This document shows positions 20,713 through 32,474 of a stretch of 64,000 bases of DNA, piece after piece. Below the pieces are notes generated by a model. That model was not told the DNA's origin. It did no database searches and saw only the letters and a list, made by a program, of their open reading frames with translations. Within the stretch, counting starts at the first letter, position 1. Each line of letters starts with the position of its first letter. Position numbers and translations under genes: made by a program. The stretch comes from Calycina herbarum (taxonomy: Eukaryota > Ascomycota > Leotiomycetes > Helotiales > Pezizellaceae): positions 496,001 to 560,000 of the forward strand of contig LLEY01000013.1 in assembly GCA_001414485.1 (NCBI GenBank), in the 5' to 3' direction.

Positions 20713-22930
20713 ATGGCGGAAATTCTCGGTGTCGTGGCTAGCGGGGTGAGCATTGCAGCCTTCGCAGGTCAGATAGTCTCGAGCATTATGAAACTCAAAT
20801 CGTATATCGACCAAGTCAAAGATGCCCCGGAACATATCAGAATTTTGGTCGACGAAATAGACGATCTCCAACTCCTTCTCTCTGAACTTTCAGACGACCA
20901 GTCCCGATATCCCCACCAGGAAATGCTCGCAGGAAACAAGTCGGTCATGAGATCCTTGGAAAGTTGTCAACGAGGTGTTGATCGCTTGCGGTGGGTAGTT
21001 GATGAGATAGCGAGCGATTTTGGAATGCTCAAGCCGATGAGACGCAAGCTTATCTCGGTGAAAGTGGTATGGAAAAAGGGTAAGATCGAGAAGTATAGGG
21101 CCGATCTCGCAGCTACTGTGAGACTGTTGACCTTTGCTTATCAGATATATACCAAGTATGAGGAGTTCTATTTTAAAGATAATTGCTTTCGGAAGGTTTA
21201 GTAGAATTGAGAAATTCAATTTTCAATTCTTCTCAGCCTTCCTGGAGCATAATTCCTGAATCAAGCACGCATACCCAGAAGAAAGTCTGTTTCTCTTATA
21301 TGTCCTGTCTTAAATTCTACAAGTACTAAAACGGAGGTGCAGGTCTCTCATACAGATACAACCAGAAATCCTCGCATCAAGGATGTCTGAATTGCTTCAA
21401 AACTGTTCAACGGATAAGTCAACAGATGTTGTAAGACAATATGGAAACGGACCCCCGCAAAGCGGTTCTCTTTCGCAAGCAAATGACAGAAATCACTTTG
21501 CTTCAACTCGATCACAAACCATACTTAACTGGAAAAGTCATTGTTTACTTCTGGGTCAAGCCTGGGACTTTGCCCTTTTTAGATCTCACCAAGGATGGAA
21601 ATTTTCAATCTCAACTTACGCCATTGTCTCTGGGGATTCTCCAGTGGCCAGATGCGCAAACACAGGCGATATTGCAGGGCTGCAAAGGCTTTTCTCCGAG
21701 GGCAAGGCCACCCCCTTCACGATATGTTATGAGAGTGAATTTCAAGGCACCCCAATGAGATTTGTTCGTATACCACAAAAAAAGACATTACTAGAAGTAT
21801 GCATAACCATCGTCATTCAGTAGTAATGCTAATTCAAATTCAACAGGTTGGGCTAAAGGAGGGCCATTACGAACTTTGTAAATTTCTGGTTGCCCAAGGA
21901 GCAGATTTGAGGAATAGCAGTGGCTCTGACTATACTAGTTGTTATTAGTGAGTCTCTTATCTGTTTTGTGTTCTCCTGCTAAATCAACAGTAGCATTGCT
22001 GGCCCCATAGACTACCTCTCAACTTCAGCCAGTGAAAGTAGTATAGCACGCGGGAATTTTTCCAGGAAGGATTTAGAGAAGCTTGCGAATTTGCTACTAT
22101 CCAAGAACGAGGTTACCGAACACACTCTCTCCAGCTTCAGCGGCCCAGCCTGGCTTTTTAAAGTCCTTCTAAGGCATCTGAGTACTTCCCTCCTGAACGA
22201 TCCATGGATTCGGTGCAAAATTTTACACAACATCGCTTTCAATCCTTGTCTAAACACACCAGAAACATTTCGATTGGCTTTGGGTGAAAATAGAGCGTCT
22301 TATTTCGAGCCGTCACGATCAATTGGTACACCACTTCATGCAGTGGCAGGTGCCATTGGGTGGATGTTTGGAATATACAGCGTCTTGAGGCGCTCGCTTG
22401 TGAATGGTTACTTAAACGTGGCCGACTGCATCTGGGACTGGAATCTAATTGCGCAAGATCTTATACTGCGAGGAGGAGACTTACACAGCCCTGACTTGAA
22501 CCAGTGCACTCCGCTCGGAAGCCTGTTTCTTGGAGCCTGTAGAAGTCTTCTTCCCTCTCCGTCCAACATTAACTCCATTATTTCGTCTGTGGTAATTCCA
22601 CGATTGTCTGTTCTTATATGTAATCATTGGCTCACACCCTTAAGATGTTTTGGTGTGGATCTTGTGGAATATGGGGCAAGAGAAAAGGCCATCTTTTTGA
22701 AACAATGTTCCAAAATATGGGTCTTTTCTGGGAATCATAAGGGAAGTGGGGGAACGTTCTCCTTACGAGCAGTGGATGATTTTGAATTAGTGGGTTTTGA
22801 ATATGGCCCGGAACCTGAGGATTGGATTTTATGGTGGAATGAACCAACAGATGTGTTTGCGGGCGATTTTTGGAAAATGATCGAGGAGGGAAAAGGTGAT
22901 GAGGTGATGCCGGGAACCTGGGTTGAATGA
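20713..22930 (+). CDS. Fungal STAND N-terminal (Helo-like) domain protein with ankyrin-like region
   Basis: Exons 20713-21155, 21343-21796, 21847-21947 and 21991-22930 give 645 residues in one frame. The start (MAEILGVVASGVSIAAFAGQ) is typical of the fungal N-terminal domain found on STAND/NLR-like proteins, with a membrane-active hydrophobic helix. The text LKSYIDQVKDAPEHIRILVDEI follows that family pattern. The middle has an ankyrin-like repeat (SPVARCANTGDIAGLQRLFSEG, shown only as an anchor; then GHYELCKFLVAQGADL). No NACHT or NB-ARC nucleotide-binding domain is present. Such proteins are linked in fungi to incompatibility or programmed cell death, though for this gene that is inference. 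The first intron is 187 nt, unusually long, and contains a short inverted-repeat element (21191-21242). That donor (gtatga) was chosen because it keeps the frame into SLIQIQPEILASRM, which resembles relatives; an alternative donor cannot be excluded. Confidence 0.65.
21191..21242. repeat. Short inverted-repeat element inside an intron
   Basis: Imperfect inverted repeat with ends ggaaggtttagtagaattga and tcaattcttctcagccttcc (16 of 20 positions pair). It lies in the first intron of the STAND-domain gene. Confidence 0.55.
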
Positions 22931-24036
22931 TTGAATGTTTCGTGCCTGGTTTCGTGCATTTACTCTCGATTATAGCAAGAAAATTGGGTATTACTAGGTG
23001 AACACCTACTTTCACTTTGATTGTGCGACTGTCCAGGTATATTAGGGGTATTATTCGAGAAGGTTTATGAGAATTAGGAAGTTGGTTCATTCCCCTAATA
23101 TGTCTTGGATAATATTTGAAATTATAAGAGGGCGCTCAATGTGTAATGTTCGACCCAAGGCCGATTTCTTAGGCTTTGTTTTAGTTCATGAAAACAGCTT
23201 TGTTCAAATCTTGTTTCAAGACCATAAGACATCGTGACTCATATCCATGATATTACATGAAGGAGAGCTAGGCGCAAAGTAAGGTAAGACTTAGTTTGCA
23301 CATTTGAATGCATGTTCCCTTGATACAGACTTTTGAGGCTATCAAAAATAATTGTTTTTTTCCAACAAGAATCAAATCTAAGACAAGCTTCGATGCTTCA
23401 CTCTACCCTCACGCTAACCTACAGAAGTCGTATTAAACAGTCATATTTGTACCTTGTCTCCTAGTGTAGTATTTTCCAAGTTCTCACCTTATTTCTATAG
23501 CCTTTGCATTAATATCTAGATCAAGATGGATGGAATTTACCAATAGAACAGAGAGAATTACTGAAAGTATCCAAAATAGTTTAGGAGAGGTCCACATTTT
23601 ATCAATACTCTTGAAGGTGCATTGTTAATAGATTAAGGTACGGTTATTCTAAATGAAGCCGCTAGTGTTTCATAAAACTCGCGCCTCAACGTCCAGCAAC
23701 CATTTTTTTCTGCTATTCTTCTTTTTGTGTGCTAAAATCATAAAACCAAAATCAGAACGTAACTAAAGAAAAGTCACACCTCTATTTTCAAGAGGCGTGC
23801 AAAGTGGCAACCTAAGAGTTCACGGCGGACCTCACAAGGTCAAGTCAAGATAGTCCCAAGAGCGGCAAATAGCCGGAATATCACCCCAGGTAAACCCCCT
23901 TTGAAGAGATTCCGCTCAAGCGCGGAAAGCGTACCCCAAAAGGAGCAGCTCGCTTAGCTCATGAAGGGGTAGTACTTATACATAAGCTAGTGAAGCGTTA
24001 TGGCCACATCGTAATCGCTTCTGGTTCTTATTTTCG
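22931..24036. other. AT-rich intergenic region
   Basis: No gene seen. A gagaaggttta-like motif near 23057 resembles the ends of the inverted-repeat elements, but I see no clear second arm. Confidence 0.4.
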
Positions 24037-24510
24037 TCAACGGGTGTTTGGGATTCTATCCAAACCTTCCCAAAACTCTTGAGAGACCTTAGCTGCGATT
24101 CTGCTTGCTTGCCTAGCACAGATTCCATCTGGATCGGGTGTCCGAACAACAGGTGCCGGAAGCGGTCGTGTACTAACCTTTGGAGGCTTTCGTTGACGGA
24201 AAGGGGTTTTAGGGCTGACGATCCGGTGTAATAGGGAGGGGGTATTGCTCAAAACTCGGTTAGTAATGGTAGCGCTAGCGAGGTAAGCCCTACCTAAGCG
24301 AGTTGAACGTGCAAGCTCCCTCCGTTACGCTGCTTGCTTCTGACACGAGTCACAGAGACTGTAACGCAAACGAGTCTTGGTACCGTACCAAAGACAGTGC
24401 TTTACAGGATCCAAGCGGGTGTAGAAGTTACCGTAGAAACATCTGTCGAGCTCTGGGCACTTTTGGACGTGCCCACAGAGTTGGAAATGGAGGAAAATGG
24501 TGTGACACAT
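24037..24510 (-). CDS. Small MC/Cys-rich protein with basic tail (member 3)
   Basis: The minus-strand gene has exon 1 at 24510-24329 and exon 2 at 24247-24037, joined by an 81-nt intron (gtaacg donor, ctaac branch site). It encodes 130 residues. The N-terminal part (MCHTIFLHFQLCGH) repeats the MC...C-x-H plan, with further Cys and a C-x2-C knuckle (LCDSC). The second exon adds a Pro/Arg-rich tail (TRPLPAPVVRTPDPDG). Without splicing the protein would stop right after the knuckle, at 61 residues; both forms are possible. It lies next to a second member (25443) in the same orientation, which suggests tandem duplication. Confidence 0.5.
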
Positions 24511-25200
24511 CGTGTATTGAATGTAATGTGGTGGGTGTGGGGAGAGGTGGGAGAGATATTCTAGTATCAAAAGCTTCAGTTTTCGAGCTCATATTTATCT
24601 ACGATTCAATCCACCTGTTCTTGCCCTATTTAACAAAGGTATATTATATAGAACACCATGGGGGTATTCTCTTTTCTCTTTGTTTTTTCAGTAATGTTTA
24701 TTGTTTACACTTGGATAATCCCTCGCTAGGCGCGAGCAAGGTCGAAAAGCATTTGCAGCCAATCACTACGATAGGCTTCGAACATACTGACCAATTCTTA
24801 AGCTGGATGACTCAATGCCATCCCAAAGCTGGACTTGGAAATCACCGTGTTCTTCTCCCGCAATTCCAAAAGACGAATATTTCCAAGTCTTGGAGCTGCG
24901 CCTTCCCCCTGTATTTTATGACAGACCCCTATAACGACTCCTCTCCTATTGGCGTATTTTGGACTTTTGGAACACACTGTGGTACGCGTCCAAAGTTCCG
25001 CTTGGGAATTTGGTTCAGTAGTACTCGATGGATTGCTAGTTCAAGAGTTGAAATAAAACCATAATCTCTCGTCACAACCAATGATTAGAAGGTTATGGTC
25101 GGAAGAAACAGTATTCCGATGTGTTCCATTGAGAGAATTTTTAGACTTCAAGCAGTTAGCCTCATTTCGTGGTTTGGAGCATCTGTAAACTCACCAAGGC
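24511..25200. other. Spacer between two MC/Cys-rich genes
   Basis: No firm gene. A minus-strand frame without ATG (about 25000 to 24800) is open and might be a downstream exon of the gene at 25443, but I cannot prove a splice. Confidence 0.3.
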
Positions 25201-25443
25201 TCATGTATGTCGTCTATCAGTTACCCTCCCATCGCCAGAACAACACAACCGGCTATGTGTACTCTTTCCAAGAAAGCTACTCTTTACGCAATTTGGACAA
25301 AAACCGTGTCTCGTCACATCATCTTCCCAATGCTTTGCGCAATTTTTGGGCTCAATATTGTTTCGTGTTGCGTAAATGCAGCGGTAGGTCACAGGACTTG
25401 GGTGACCACAAAAGCTGTAGTCGTACCTAGTTGTACTGCACAT
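25201..25443 (-). CDS. Small MC/Cys-rich protein (member 4)
   Basis: An 80-residue frame starting MCSTTRYDYSFCGH, with further Cys and the knuckle FCPNC followed by a second Cys pair (LCC). It matches the layout of the three other members in this window and is the closest neighbour of member 3. The C-terminal 25 residues may be intronic read-through, as in member 3, where a splice follows the knuckle. Likely a small zinc-binding protein; function is unknown. Confidence 0.5.
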   Translation of the reverse strand: MCSTTRYDYSFCGHPSPVTYRCIYATRNNIEPKNCAKHWEDDVTRHGFCPNCVKSSFLGKSTHSRLCCSGDGRVTDRRHT

Positions 25444-25891
25444 TGCTGTTTAGTCGCGCGAACCCGTACGAAACTTGAGAAATTCGAGGAGGAGGTCTCT
25501 AGGATTGGAAGACTCGATGCTGCGATGTAAAAAAAACTTGAGGAAATTGAGAAAACAAAGTATCGTAATAGTTCTTTGTTTAATTTTGCAGTGTAAAAAA
25601 GATAAAGGATGAAAGAACGCACGTTTGCAAACATTGTGTTTGTTAAGCTCCGAGTTCGAAGCTTCTTTGTTATCAGCGAACATTGTTGAGTCCATAATAG
25701 TAAGAGAGTAGGTAATTGCTCACAAACTTTCAGAAAATCACTTCCATTGCCTAACAAAACTCAGGAGAATGACGAAATCTGGTCCAGATTCTCCCAAATT
25801 GTCTCGAATAATAAATCTAATTATCCTAGACTCTTGGGCACAATTCTCAGTAGAACAGGTATATTAAGAGCAATGACAGAATGTCTCCAAC
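25444..25891. other. Intergenic spacer
   Basis: AT-rich, no gene features seen. It is the 3' flank of the dehydrogenase and the 5' flank of MC member 4. Confidence 0.4.
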
Positions 25892-27181
25892 TCACCCGCT
25901 TGAAACTCTCAGTAGCAATTTCCCTCTCATTTTCGGATAACGAAAGTCCTCAACAAGTTGATTTATGTCCCCGAGTTCATAGAGTTTTGTTTCCGAGTGG
26001 ATCCCCGCTTTTGACACAAGGTCAAGCATATCTTCAACCACATCCGGCTGCCCTAATCCACCTGGAATGATTGTGATGTCTTTTGCCACGAAAACTCTCC
26101 AATGAAATTGGATAGGATCTTTGGGTTGCCCCACCACAACAAGAACGCCATGCTTTTCAAGGATATCGGCCGAGAACTGGAAAGCTTGATTGGAGTCTGT
26201 TGATACAATCATGGCATTGACTCCATCAGAACCAGGAAACGTGGTCTGGATCTTTGAGATGCAGTGTTCAACGCCATCTTCCGGATTCAATACCAGATTT
26301 GGTTGGAAGCGGGGTTCAAAAGATTCAACGAGTGACCTGGGTTCTTGACGTGTATCGATTGCAACACATCTGAAACCCATGGCTTTCACGAACTGGACAC
26401 CTGTAATCGAGATTCAATGCCAGGAGAACTTTGAAAGTGTAAGCGTGAACTCACCCAAATGACCTAAACCTCCCAGTCCCACAATACCAATTATAGAATC
26501 TTTGGGTTGTCTAGCTTGTCTTATGGAATTGAACATCGTACTTCCGGCACACATAAGCGGTGCAGCTTCTTCGAAAGACATACTATCCGGAAGCTTGATC
26601 GTCCACTTTGGGTCTGCAACCAAATACTCTGCCATTCCTCCATCGTGGGTCAAGCCTGCCAATTCAACTCTGGAGCAAAAATTCGTGCTACCCCCACGTT
26701 TGCATTCACGACAGCTTCCTGACTTCAAGTTAGTAACTTGACAAATAAATGTGAGGGATTATTTACCACAGGATCTCCTGAAAAGACTGCAGCCGACTCG
26801 GTTGCCAACTTGGAAATTCTCCACTTTGGAGCCTACACTTACAACAACTCCAACGTTCTCATGACCCGGAACCATTGGAAGCTTTCCGGAATACTCTCCC
26901 TATGAAAAGAAGCTCAACTATCAGCAAGATGAATTCTCTCGATGAATTAAACGTGATATTCACGTGACACATCGTCACCCCAGAAGTTTTCAGACTTGAC
27001 CATATATAGAACTTACCTGGGCGACAATAGTCTCCGTATGACAGTATTCGGCAATACGAACTTGAATAAGAAGTTCTTCGTCGTGTGGCGTGGGTACCGG
27101 AATATCATGTCGATACACATACGGTTTCCCAAACTCTTCCAAGTAAACGCCACGCATGGTCGTTGGGATTGACGCTTTCAT
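25892..27181 (-). CDS. Zinc-containing alcohol dehydrogenase (MDR family)
   Basis: Exons on the minus strand are 27181-27017, 26899-26767, 26718-26455 and 26400-25892, giving 356 residues. Catalytic zinc ligands are visible: Cys47-His48 (AEYCHTET) and the GHE motif (VPGHENVG, His68). The structural-zinc lobe is complete after splicing: C-G-S-C-R-E-C followed by a later Cys (TNFC). The Rossmann motif GIVGLGGLGHLG binds NAD(P). The family oxidises alcohols or reduces aldehydes with NAD(P)H; the substrate is not evident. The start is the ATG at 27181, giving MKASIPTTMRGVYLEEFGKP. The first intron (117 nt) is longer than the others (48-54 nt). Confidence 0.85.
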
Positions 27182-28574
27182 ACCTTGGGCTTGTCACCTT
27201 TAAGATTCGATTGAAGATTCGATCAAATATATGTCTGGATCACTTGTTGGCGCGGTAAGATATTAGAGTTTTGAGAGTCCAGCGTCAGATAAATTAGTTG
27301 GTGGTATGATTTGGTGAAGTGTCGGTAGCGAACGTGACTTCGGAGCGGTGGCACTACAACGCCACGAAGCTTCGGCGCAAAACATTAATAGAAAAAATCG
27401 TCCAATCTTTGCAGTTCTCTTTTGATGTTCACGACTATTGGTAGTTCAATTTGATTGCGTTTGATTAACTTTAAACATATTTAAAAGCGGATGTAAGTGT
27501 TTTTAACTCTTCGCAGCATGTCTAAAAGGGCTCGGATAAGTATAAAGTACAAAGAAACCTGTGGCGATTGCAGGAGCGATATTAAGAGCATGGGATAAGC
27601 AAAGTTAAGTTAAAATAGATGATTGAATTCTTCTAGAATAATAGAAGGGAGCGTAGGACTTTATACCCTACGCTCCTTGCTTAGTAGGTGGACCGATTAT
27701 GTGATAAGGCTCACTTATCCCGTGACAAAACTATGAGAGCTTCAGTCATTGCTTCGCATACAAACACCCGACTATGGATCATCCCAAAAGTCTAGCATAA
27801 TCGAGTGTTGTCTGAGAAGGGTTGGATCATTTAGAAACTTGAACTAAGAATTACCATACATTCCTAGATTAATAAGAGGTACCGAGTGGTGTACGCAGAG
27901 TAACGATTGAGTCTCTTGCAATGTTTGAAATTATTATAACTCACTTGCAAGAATACGACATAACTACCTGAAGTCATGTCCTAATGATCGAAGCGATGAA
28001 GTGTGATAAATTTGAAGTTCGACGGTGTTCTATTCCGGAGCGAGGAAAAATGAAAATAGATACGAACCCTAGCCAGCAAAATAATTCGAACTCCCACCCA
28101 GACAACAAAAGCATACTATATCGTACCAACCCGTTGGTCATCCAATTGCCACGACACTCAAGGGTCGTCTGGTGATCCACTCGTATAACCCCCGTAATGA
28201 GCCTCCCACCCCCTTACCCCTGGTCTAAAGAAGGTGACACGAAGAAAAACCACCGAGAAATGATATTAAAAACGTAAGACTTCCGGGGTTCTGGTAAACA
28301 GAATAGTACGTTGATTGTGGAAACCGGGGTAAATCACGAGAGTGATAGGATGCATATGGAAATCGGATGTAAGGAGAGAAGAAATGACAGGTCGAAGCCT
28401 GGAATTAAACGAACTAGCTTTCGTATTGGATACTCGCTGTTAAAATTCAACGAATGCTCCAACACGAACATGAGATACTTGGTATTTAAAGAACTCCATG
28501 CCCACCAAGACAGACTTCTGTTGTTAATACTCATTAACAATACACACAAAAGTCATTCGTTTACTATCTTAAAT
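27182..28574. other. AT-rich intergenic region
   Basis: No convincing gene. Near 27640-27675 there is a self-complementary stretch (agggagcgtaggact ... accctacgctcctt), a hairpin-like inverted repeat. The final 200 bases are the promoter and leader of the wall-protein gene. Confidence 0.4.
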
Positions 28575-29634
28575 ATGCGTTACCTCACAATAGTTACTGC
28601 CGCTTTCCTGGCAAGTCAACTATCACTCGCCGAAAAGAGGGCAGCTTTTTTAGAAACAAGCAGCTCCGCAGCAGAATCCCAAATTTCGTCAATCGTTGGG
28701 ACATCTTCCTCGAGCATAGGAACGGACTCTTCGTCTTCCTCGTCGGCTACCACGATTGGCTCGTCAACAAGCAGTAAGCTCTCATCCACCTCGTTGACCT
28801 CAAAGGTCCCAACAACAACCGCAACACCCACCATAGACTCAGGTACAGACTTCATTAAAACTTACCCTCCGACCACGACCGCAACACCTACCATAGACTC
28901 AGGAACAGGATTCATTAAAACCTCGCCACCAACCACCACTCCGCCCTTTCCTACAATTACAGAGGGGACTTATACCAATGGAACCGTTACTGTGACTTCT
29001 TTGGAAACACTTACAACCTGCCCCGCAAGCCAAAGTTGCACAGGCCAAACCGTAACTGTGAGTCTCCTTCTCTAAAACTCTCTCGCTTCCCCTGTCACAT
29101 CTCTTCAATTTTCTTCCCCTGCCCTATCCAGAACTAGATGCTAACCCGAGAAACCCAGTGGACAAGCACAGAAGGTCCCTACCCATGCACCAAGAAACCG
29201 CGCTGCACATGCGTATACCCCTCCATAACAACACTAACCTCCTGCCCGGCATCCAAAACCTGTACAGGTCAAACCACGACCGTTAGTCCCCTTCTCATTT
29301 CCCATTACCCTTTACCCTTACCAACCTCCCCAATTCCATAACCCCTCACGCCCCTTAAAACACCAAACCTCTAAAACCAAATACTAACCCCCCAAAACAG
29401 TGGACAAGCACAGCGGGCCCCTTCCCCTGCACCGCATCAAAAACCTGCACATGCGCCCTCCCCTCCGAAACAATCACCGCAACAGCCGGGGGAAACACCT
29501 TTACGACAAGCACGAAAGCAGGTGCCACAGGGAAGACGACTTCAACTTCTGTTCCGATTACTGGAGGCGCTGGGAGGGTGGAAGTGGGAAGCGGATTTTT
29601 GGGAATTGTGTTGGCTGTTTTGGGGATGTTGTAA
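28575..29634 (+). CDS. GPI-anchored Ser/Thr-rich cell-wall protein
   Basis: Exons 28575-29057, 29159-29281 and 29401-29634 give 279 residues. A signal peptide (MRYLTIVTAAFLASQLSLA) is followed by a Ser/Thr-rich stalk and two 20-residue repeats (TPTIDSGTDFIKT and TPTIDSGTGFIKT; bases 28815-28874 and 28875-28934). A Cys-bearing module then occurs twice: TCPASQSCTGQTVT, then WTSTEGPYPCTKK...CTC, and again SCPASKTCTGQTTT, then WTSTAGPFPCTASKTCTC. Both introns interrupt the module at the same place (phase 0, just before WTST). The C terminus (GSGFLGIVLAVLGML) is a GPI-attachment-type hydrophobic end preceded by small residues. It is probably displayed on the cell wall and heavily O-glycosylated. 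Function beyond structure is unknown. Confidence 0.75.
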
Positions 29635-29983
29635 GTGATTGATTCATGGTTTGATGATTTGGTGGCTTGGTGATTTGGCGTTGGAGTTCTGCATAAAGTA
29701 ATAAGTAACGAAATGCACAAGACAAAGGTGGGAAGGCAATTCTGGAGGATTTGTTAGCAGATCCGTCTAGAATGAGGATGTAATATCTGTTAGTTATGGA
29801 TACACAAGAAAAACGAGATGAAGATTTTAATTTCAACAAACTAGCAATTTCAAATGCAAGACACATCAAGCAAACCACGAGAAAAGAAGTGAAAGTGAGG
29901 ACTGCTTCCCGCAGTCATAAAATTTTAAATCTATAATTCATGGGTATCAATAAAATCCTTCCTGTAGCTGTAAACAAAACTCC

Positions 29984-32084
29984 CTAACTCTTCCGCGACT
30001 CTAGCGTAGACGCAGCCCGCTCCAAGAACCCATTGAAGTTCTTAATCTGCTCTAGAATACCACCTGAACCACCCTTATTGCTGACTAGACCAGCCACTCG
30101 TTTGAGCAAGACTTCGACACCACTCATTTGAAAATTTTCGTCAGGTTCAGATTGGGTTCTGCCCCGATCGACAGCTAATTCGACATCATGCATTGCCAGA
30201 TTTAATTCATGATTTTCCTACTCCATGTTAGTCCATGCGCCCAGGGGATAAGTGATATATATTCATACCTGTGCACGTTTGCTTTCGGTTTCATGTCTAA
30301 TTCTTATTTCATCCATACGTAAAGCCACTTCCTGACGTTCTGCTCTAGCAAGACGGATTTCATCCCGCAGTGATAACTTTTTCCTCTGTTCCTCTCGAAC
30401 GCGGTTCTCGAAAGAAAATGAACTATCGAGGTTTAACCGCTAGCTACTATCAGTCCGAATCAAAAGGTGGCAAGGGGATCAAACGTACGTGTGATAAGAG
30501 GCGTGAATCTAATTCTTCACCAAATGCCTTTACTGCACGATGTTTGGTCCTGTACTCGCGCCTTGAAGCAGGATCATCGGCATTACTCCCGCCTTCTTCG
30601 ATAAAGTCTAACGATGTCGACACAATCTCCTGACAAAGGTCATTAAATACATCCATACTGTTCATATCGGCTCGCTTGTCCACGGGAATTTCATAATCGC
30701 TTTCATCGTCATCGTAATCAGGCTTGCTCGTAAGACGATAAACAGTAACCGGAATTGGGCTCCCCATTCGAACTCTGGCCTTCTTGATAGCCTTTTTCGG
30801 CGCTTTCGTGGAACCGTTTGCTACCGCTTTCGAGACTGCCTTAGGATGTGGTCGGGGCTGCCGCTGCTGAACTGGACTTGATGCTAGCTGTTTCTTTCTT
30901 CGAGTTTTCGCAGGTTTTGTTTGTTGCTGCTCGGCTTCGTCCAGGTCGGGTGATGCTGCAGGGATATTGCGGGATTTTCTTCGGCCCTGATGTTTCTTTA
31001 ATATAGCAGCGGCCTCAATATCCCCAATAGCCTCAGCGTTCAGTCCCTCGTCCTCAGGTAACATATTCTCTTTTTCCACCTCGTTCGGGGTATCCACCGC
31101 AATATTTTGTTTTCGAGTGTGCCTTTTCGGTCTGCTAGGGGAAGGTTCGACATTATCAATGTTGGAGGAATCGATTTCGAGATCGCCCCGTTCGAGTGAA
31201 TCCTCGTGGATTGAAGGGCTGGCGGCTACCTCTTCTCTCTGACTTTTTCTTCGAGAAGCTGGGGTTCCCGAAGGCTTGGCTGGACTGGGGGTGCTATTCT
31301 GGGCGTTTTGCAGTTTGGAGCTCGTAGTAAGGATATTTGTAACCGTCCTACGACCACTCCCAGGCGCATCTACCGGGCTTTCTCTAACTTCTTCAACTCT
31401 TGAGTCCATCAAAGGCGTGGTTTGAATGCGCGAGCGAGACACGGAGTCAGGTAACCCGAGATCTGGCGAAGATACGCGTGCGGGAGACACCTCGTTATCG
31501 GCAAAAATATCTATTGAGACATCGGAATCCGAATTCTCCTGTGGTTCCTCCTCTTGAGATGCTCCCTCTTGAAGTTCCTCATGTGTTGCGGAAACATCGG
31601 GTATAGGTTGAGGTCGAGAGGATCGTGTGCTTCTTCCCCCCGACGATAGTTGATTGTCGGTATCAAGTTTCCTTCTCTTCGCGGATGTATTGGCATCAAT
31701 ATTGCTGCTCCTTCTCTTGAGTACTGTCTTGACTACATCTGCCGCGGGCTCCTGTGCTGCCGGTGGGCTCTGGGCAGCGGGCGTTTGTTGAGTGGGAAGG
31801 ATGGTAGGTGGTTCGAGGCGGGGACTTCTCCGAGAAGGTCCAGGAGCAGAGGGTTCCTCTGGCAGAGGAGCCAGGACGGGAAATGTGAGGCCAAAATCGA
31901 CATCTTTTACTTGTCGTCTCCTAATTACCCCTCTGTTAGTTGCCAATTCGTGGAAGTTGGGGGTATGTTTGGATGATCGTACTGGCTTCCTCGGAGCCTT
32001 TGCTGCATGCGCTCCTCTCGAGCTAGACGAATGTTAGGATATTATAAAGGCAGAGAAGCACACGTATAACTTACTGGCATCCAT
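29984..32084 (-). CDS. Kinetochore protein, AME1/CENP-U-like
   Basis: Exons on the minus strand are 32084-32075, 32014-30489, 30406-30269 and 30217-29984, giving 635 residues. The first coding exon is only 10 nt (MDA plus one base), and the inferred acceptor (gagag, 32015-32016) is the least certain junction. The N-terminal half is disordered and basic/Ser-rich with AT-hook-like and RSPRL motifs. A conserved block begins DMNSMDVFNDLCQEIV (about residue 450) and continues into a long coiled coil (NRVREEQRKKLSLRDEI and onward), ending in a helical C terminus. This layout matches AME1/CENP-U, a COMA-complex subunit of the inner kinetochore. The gene shares a divergent promoter of about 390 bp with the hydrolase at 32475. 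Confidence 0.6.
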
Positions 32085-32474
32085 GACTGGTAATTGTAAT
32101 ATCTTTAGGGGAGTTTGAGTGGTCGCGTACTCGGGGATTTTGACGCGTTATTGTTCATCGCGACCAAGCTCATTAGTTGCAGATCCTCCAGGGTATTCCC
32201 CCAGATCACGTGAAACTTTCTTGAACCTGCAGTAGCTGGAGTTGAGCGGGGAAGCCTTCATTCGAATACCATTCACCTCGATTGCTATTCTTCTGCATAC
32301 ACGTAAGTGTGCATTGCCCCTCATCTATCACTTCCAAACATGGTGAATATGGAATCGAAGCCTTTGCTTTTTGGTGAACTCGCTTGGCTGAAACCCCCGC
32401 ACCAAGCTCTATTTAACGTCATCGCTCTGTCAACATGAACTTGACATCTGACAAGAATCTTTACTTCCGATAAT
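32085..32474. promoter_or_regulatory. Divergent promoter region
   Basis: A 390-bp spacer between two divergently transcribed genes, the AME1-like gene (-) and the glycoside hydrolase (+). I see no clear TATA box. Confidence 0.45.

Noticed and set aside
24303..25064. A 253-codon open frame on the + strand.
   Set aside because: It overlaps the antisense of an MC/Cys-rich gene and has no family features; open by chance.
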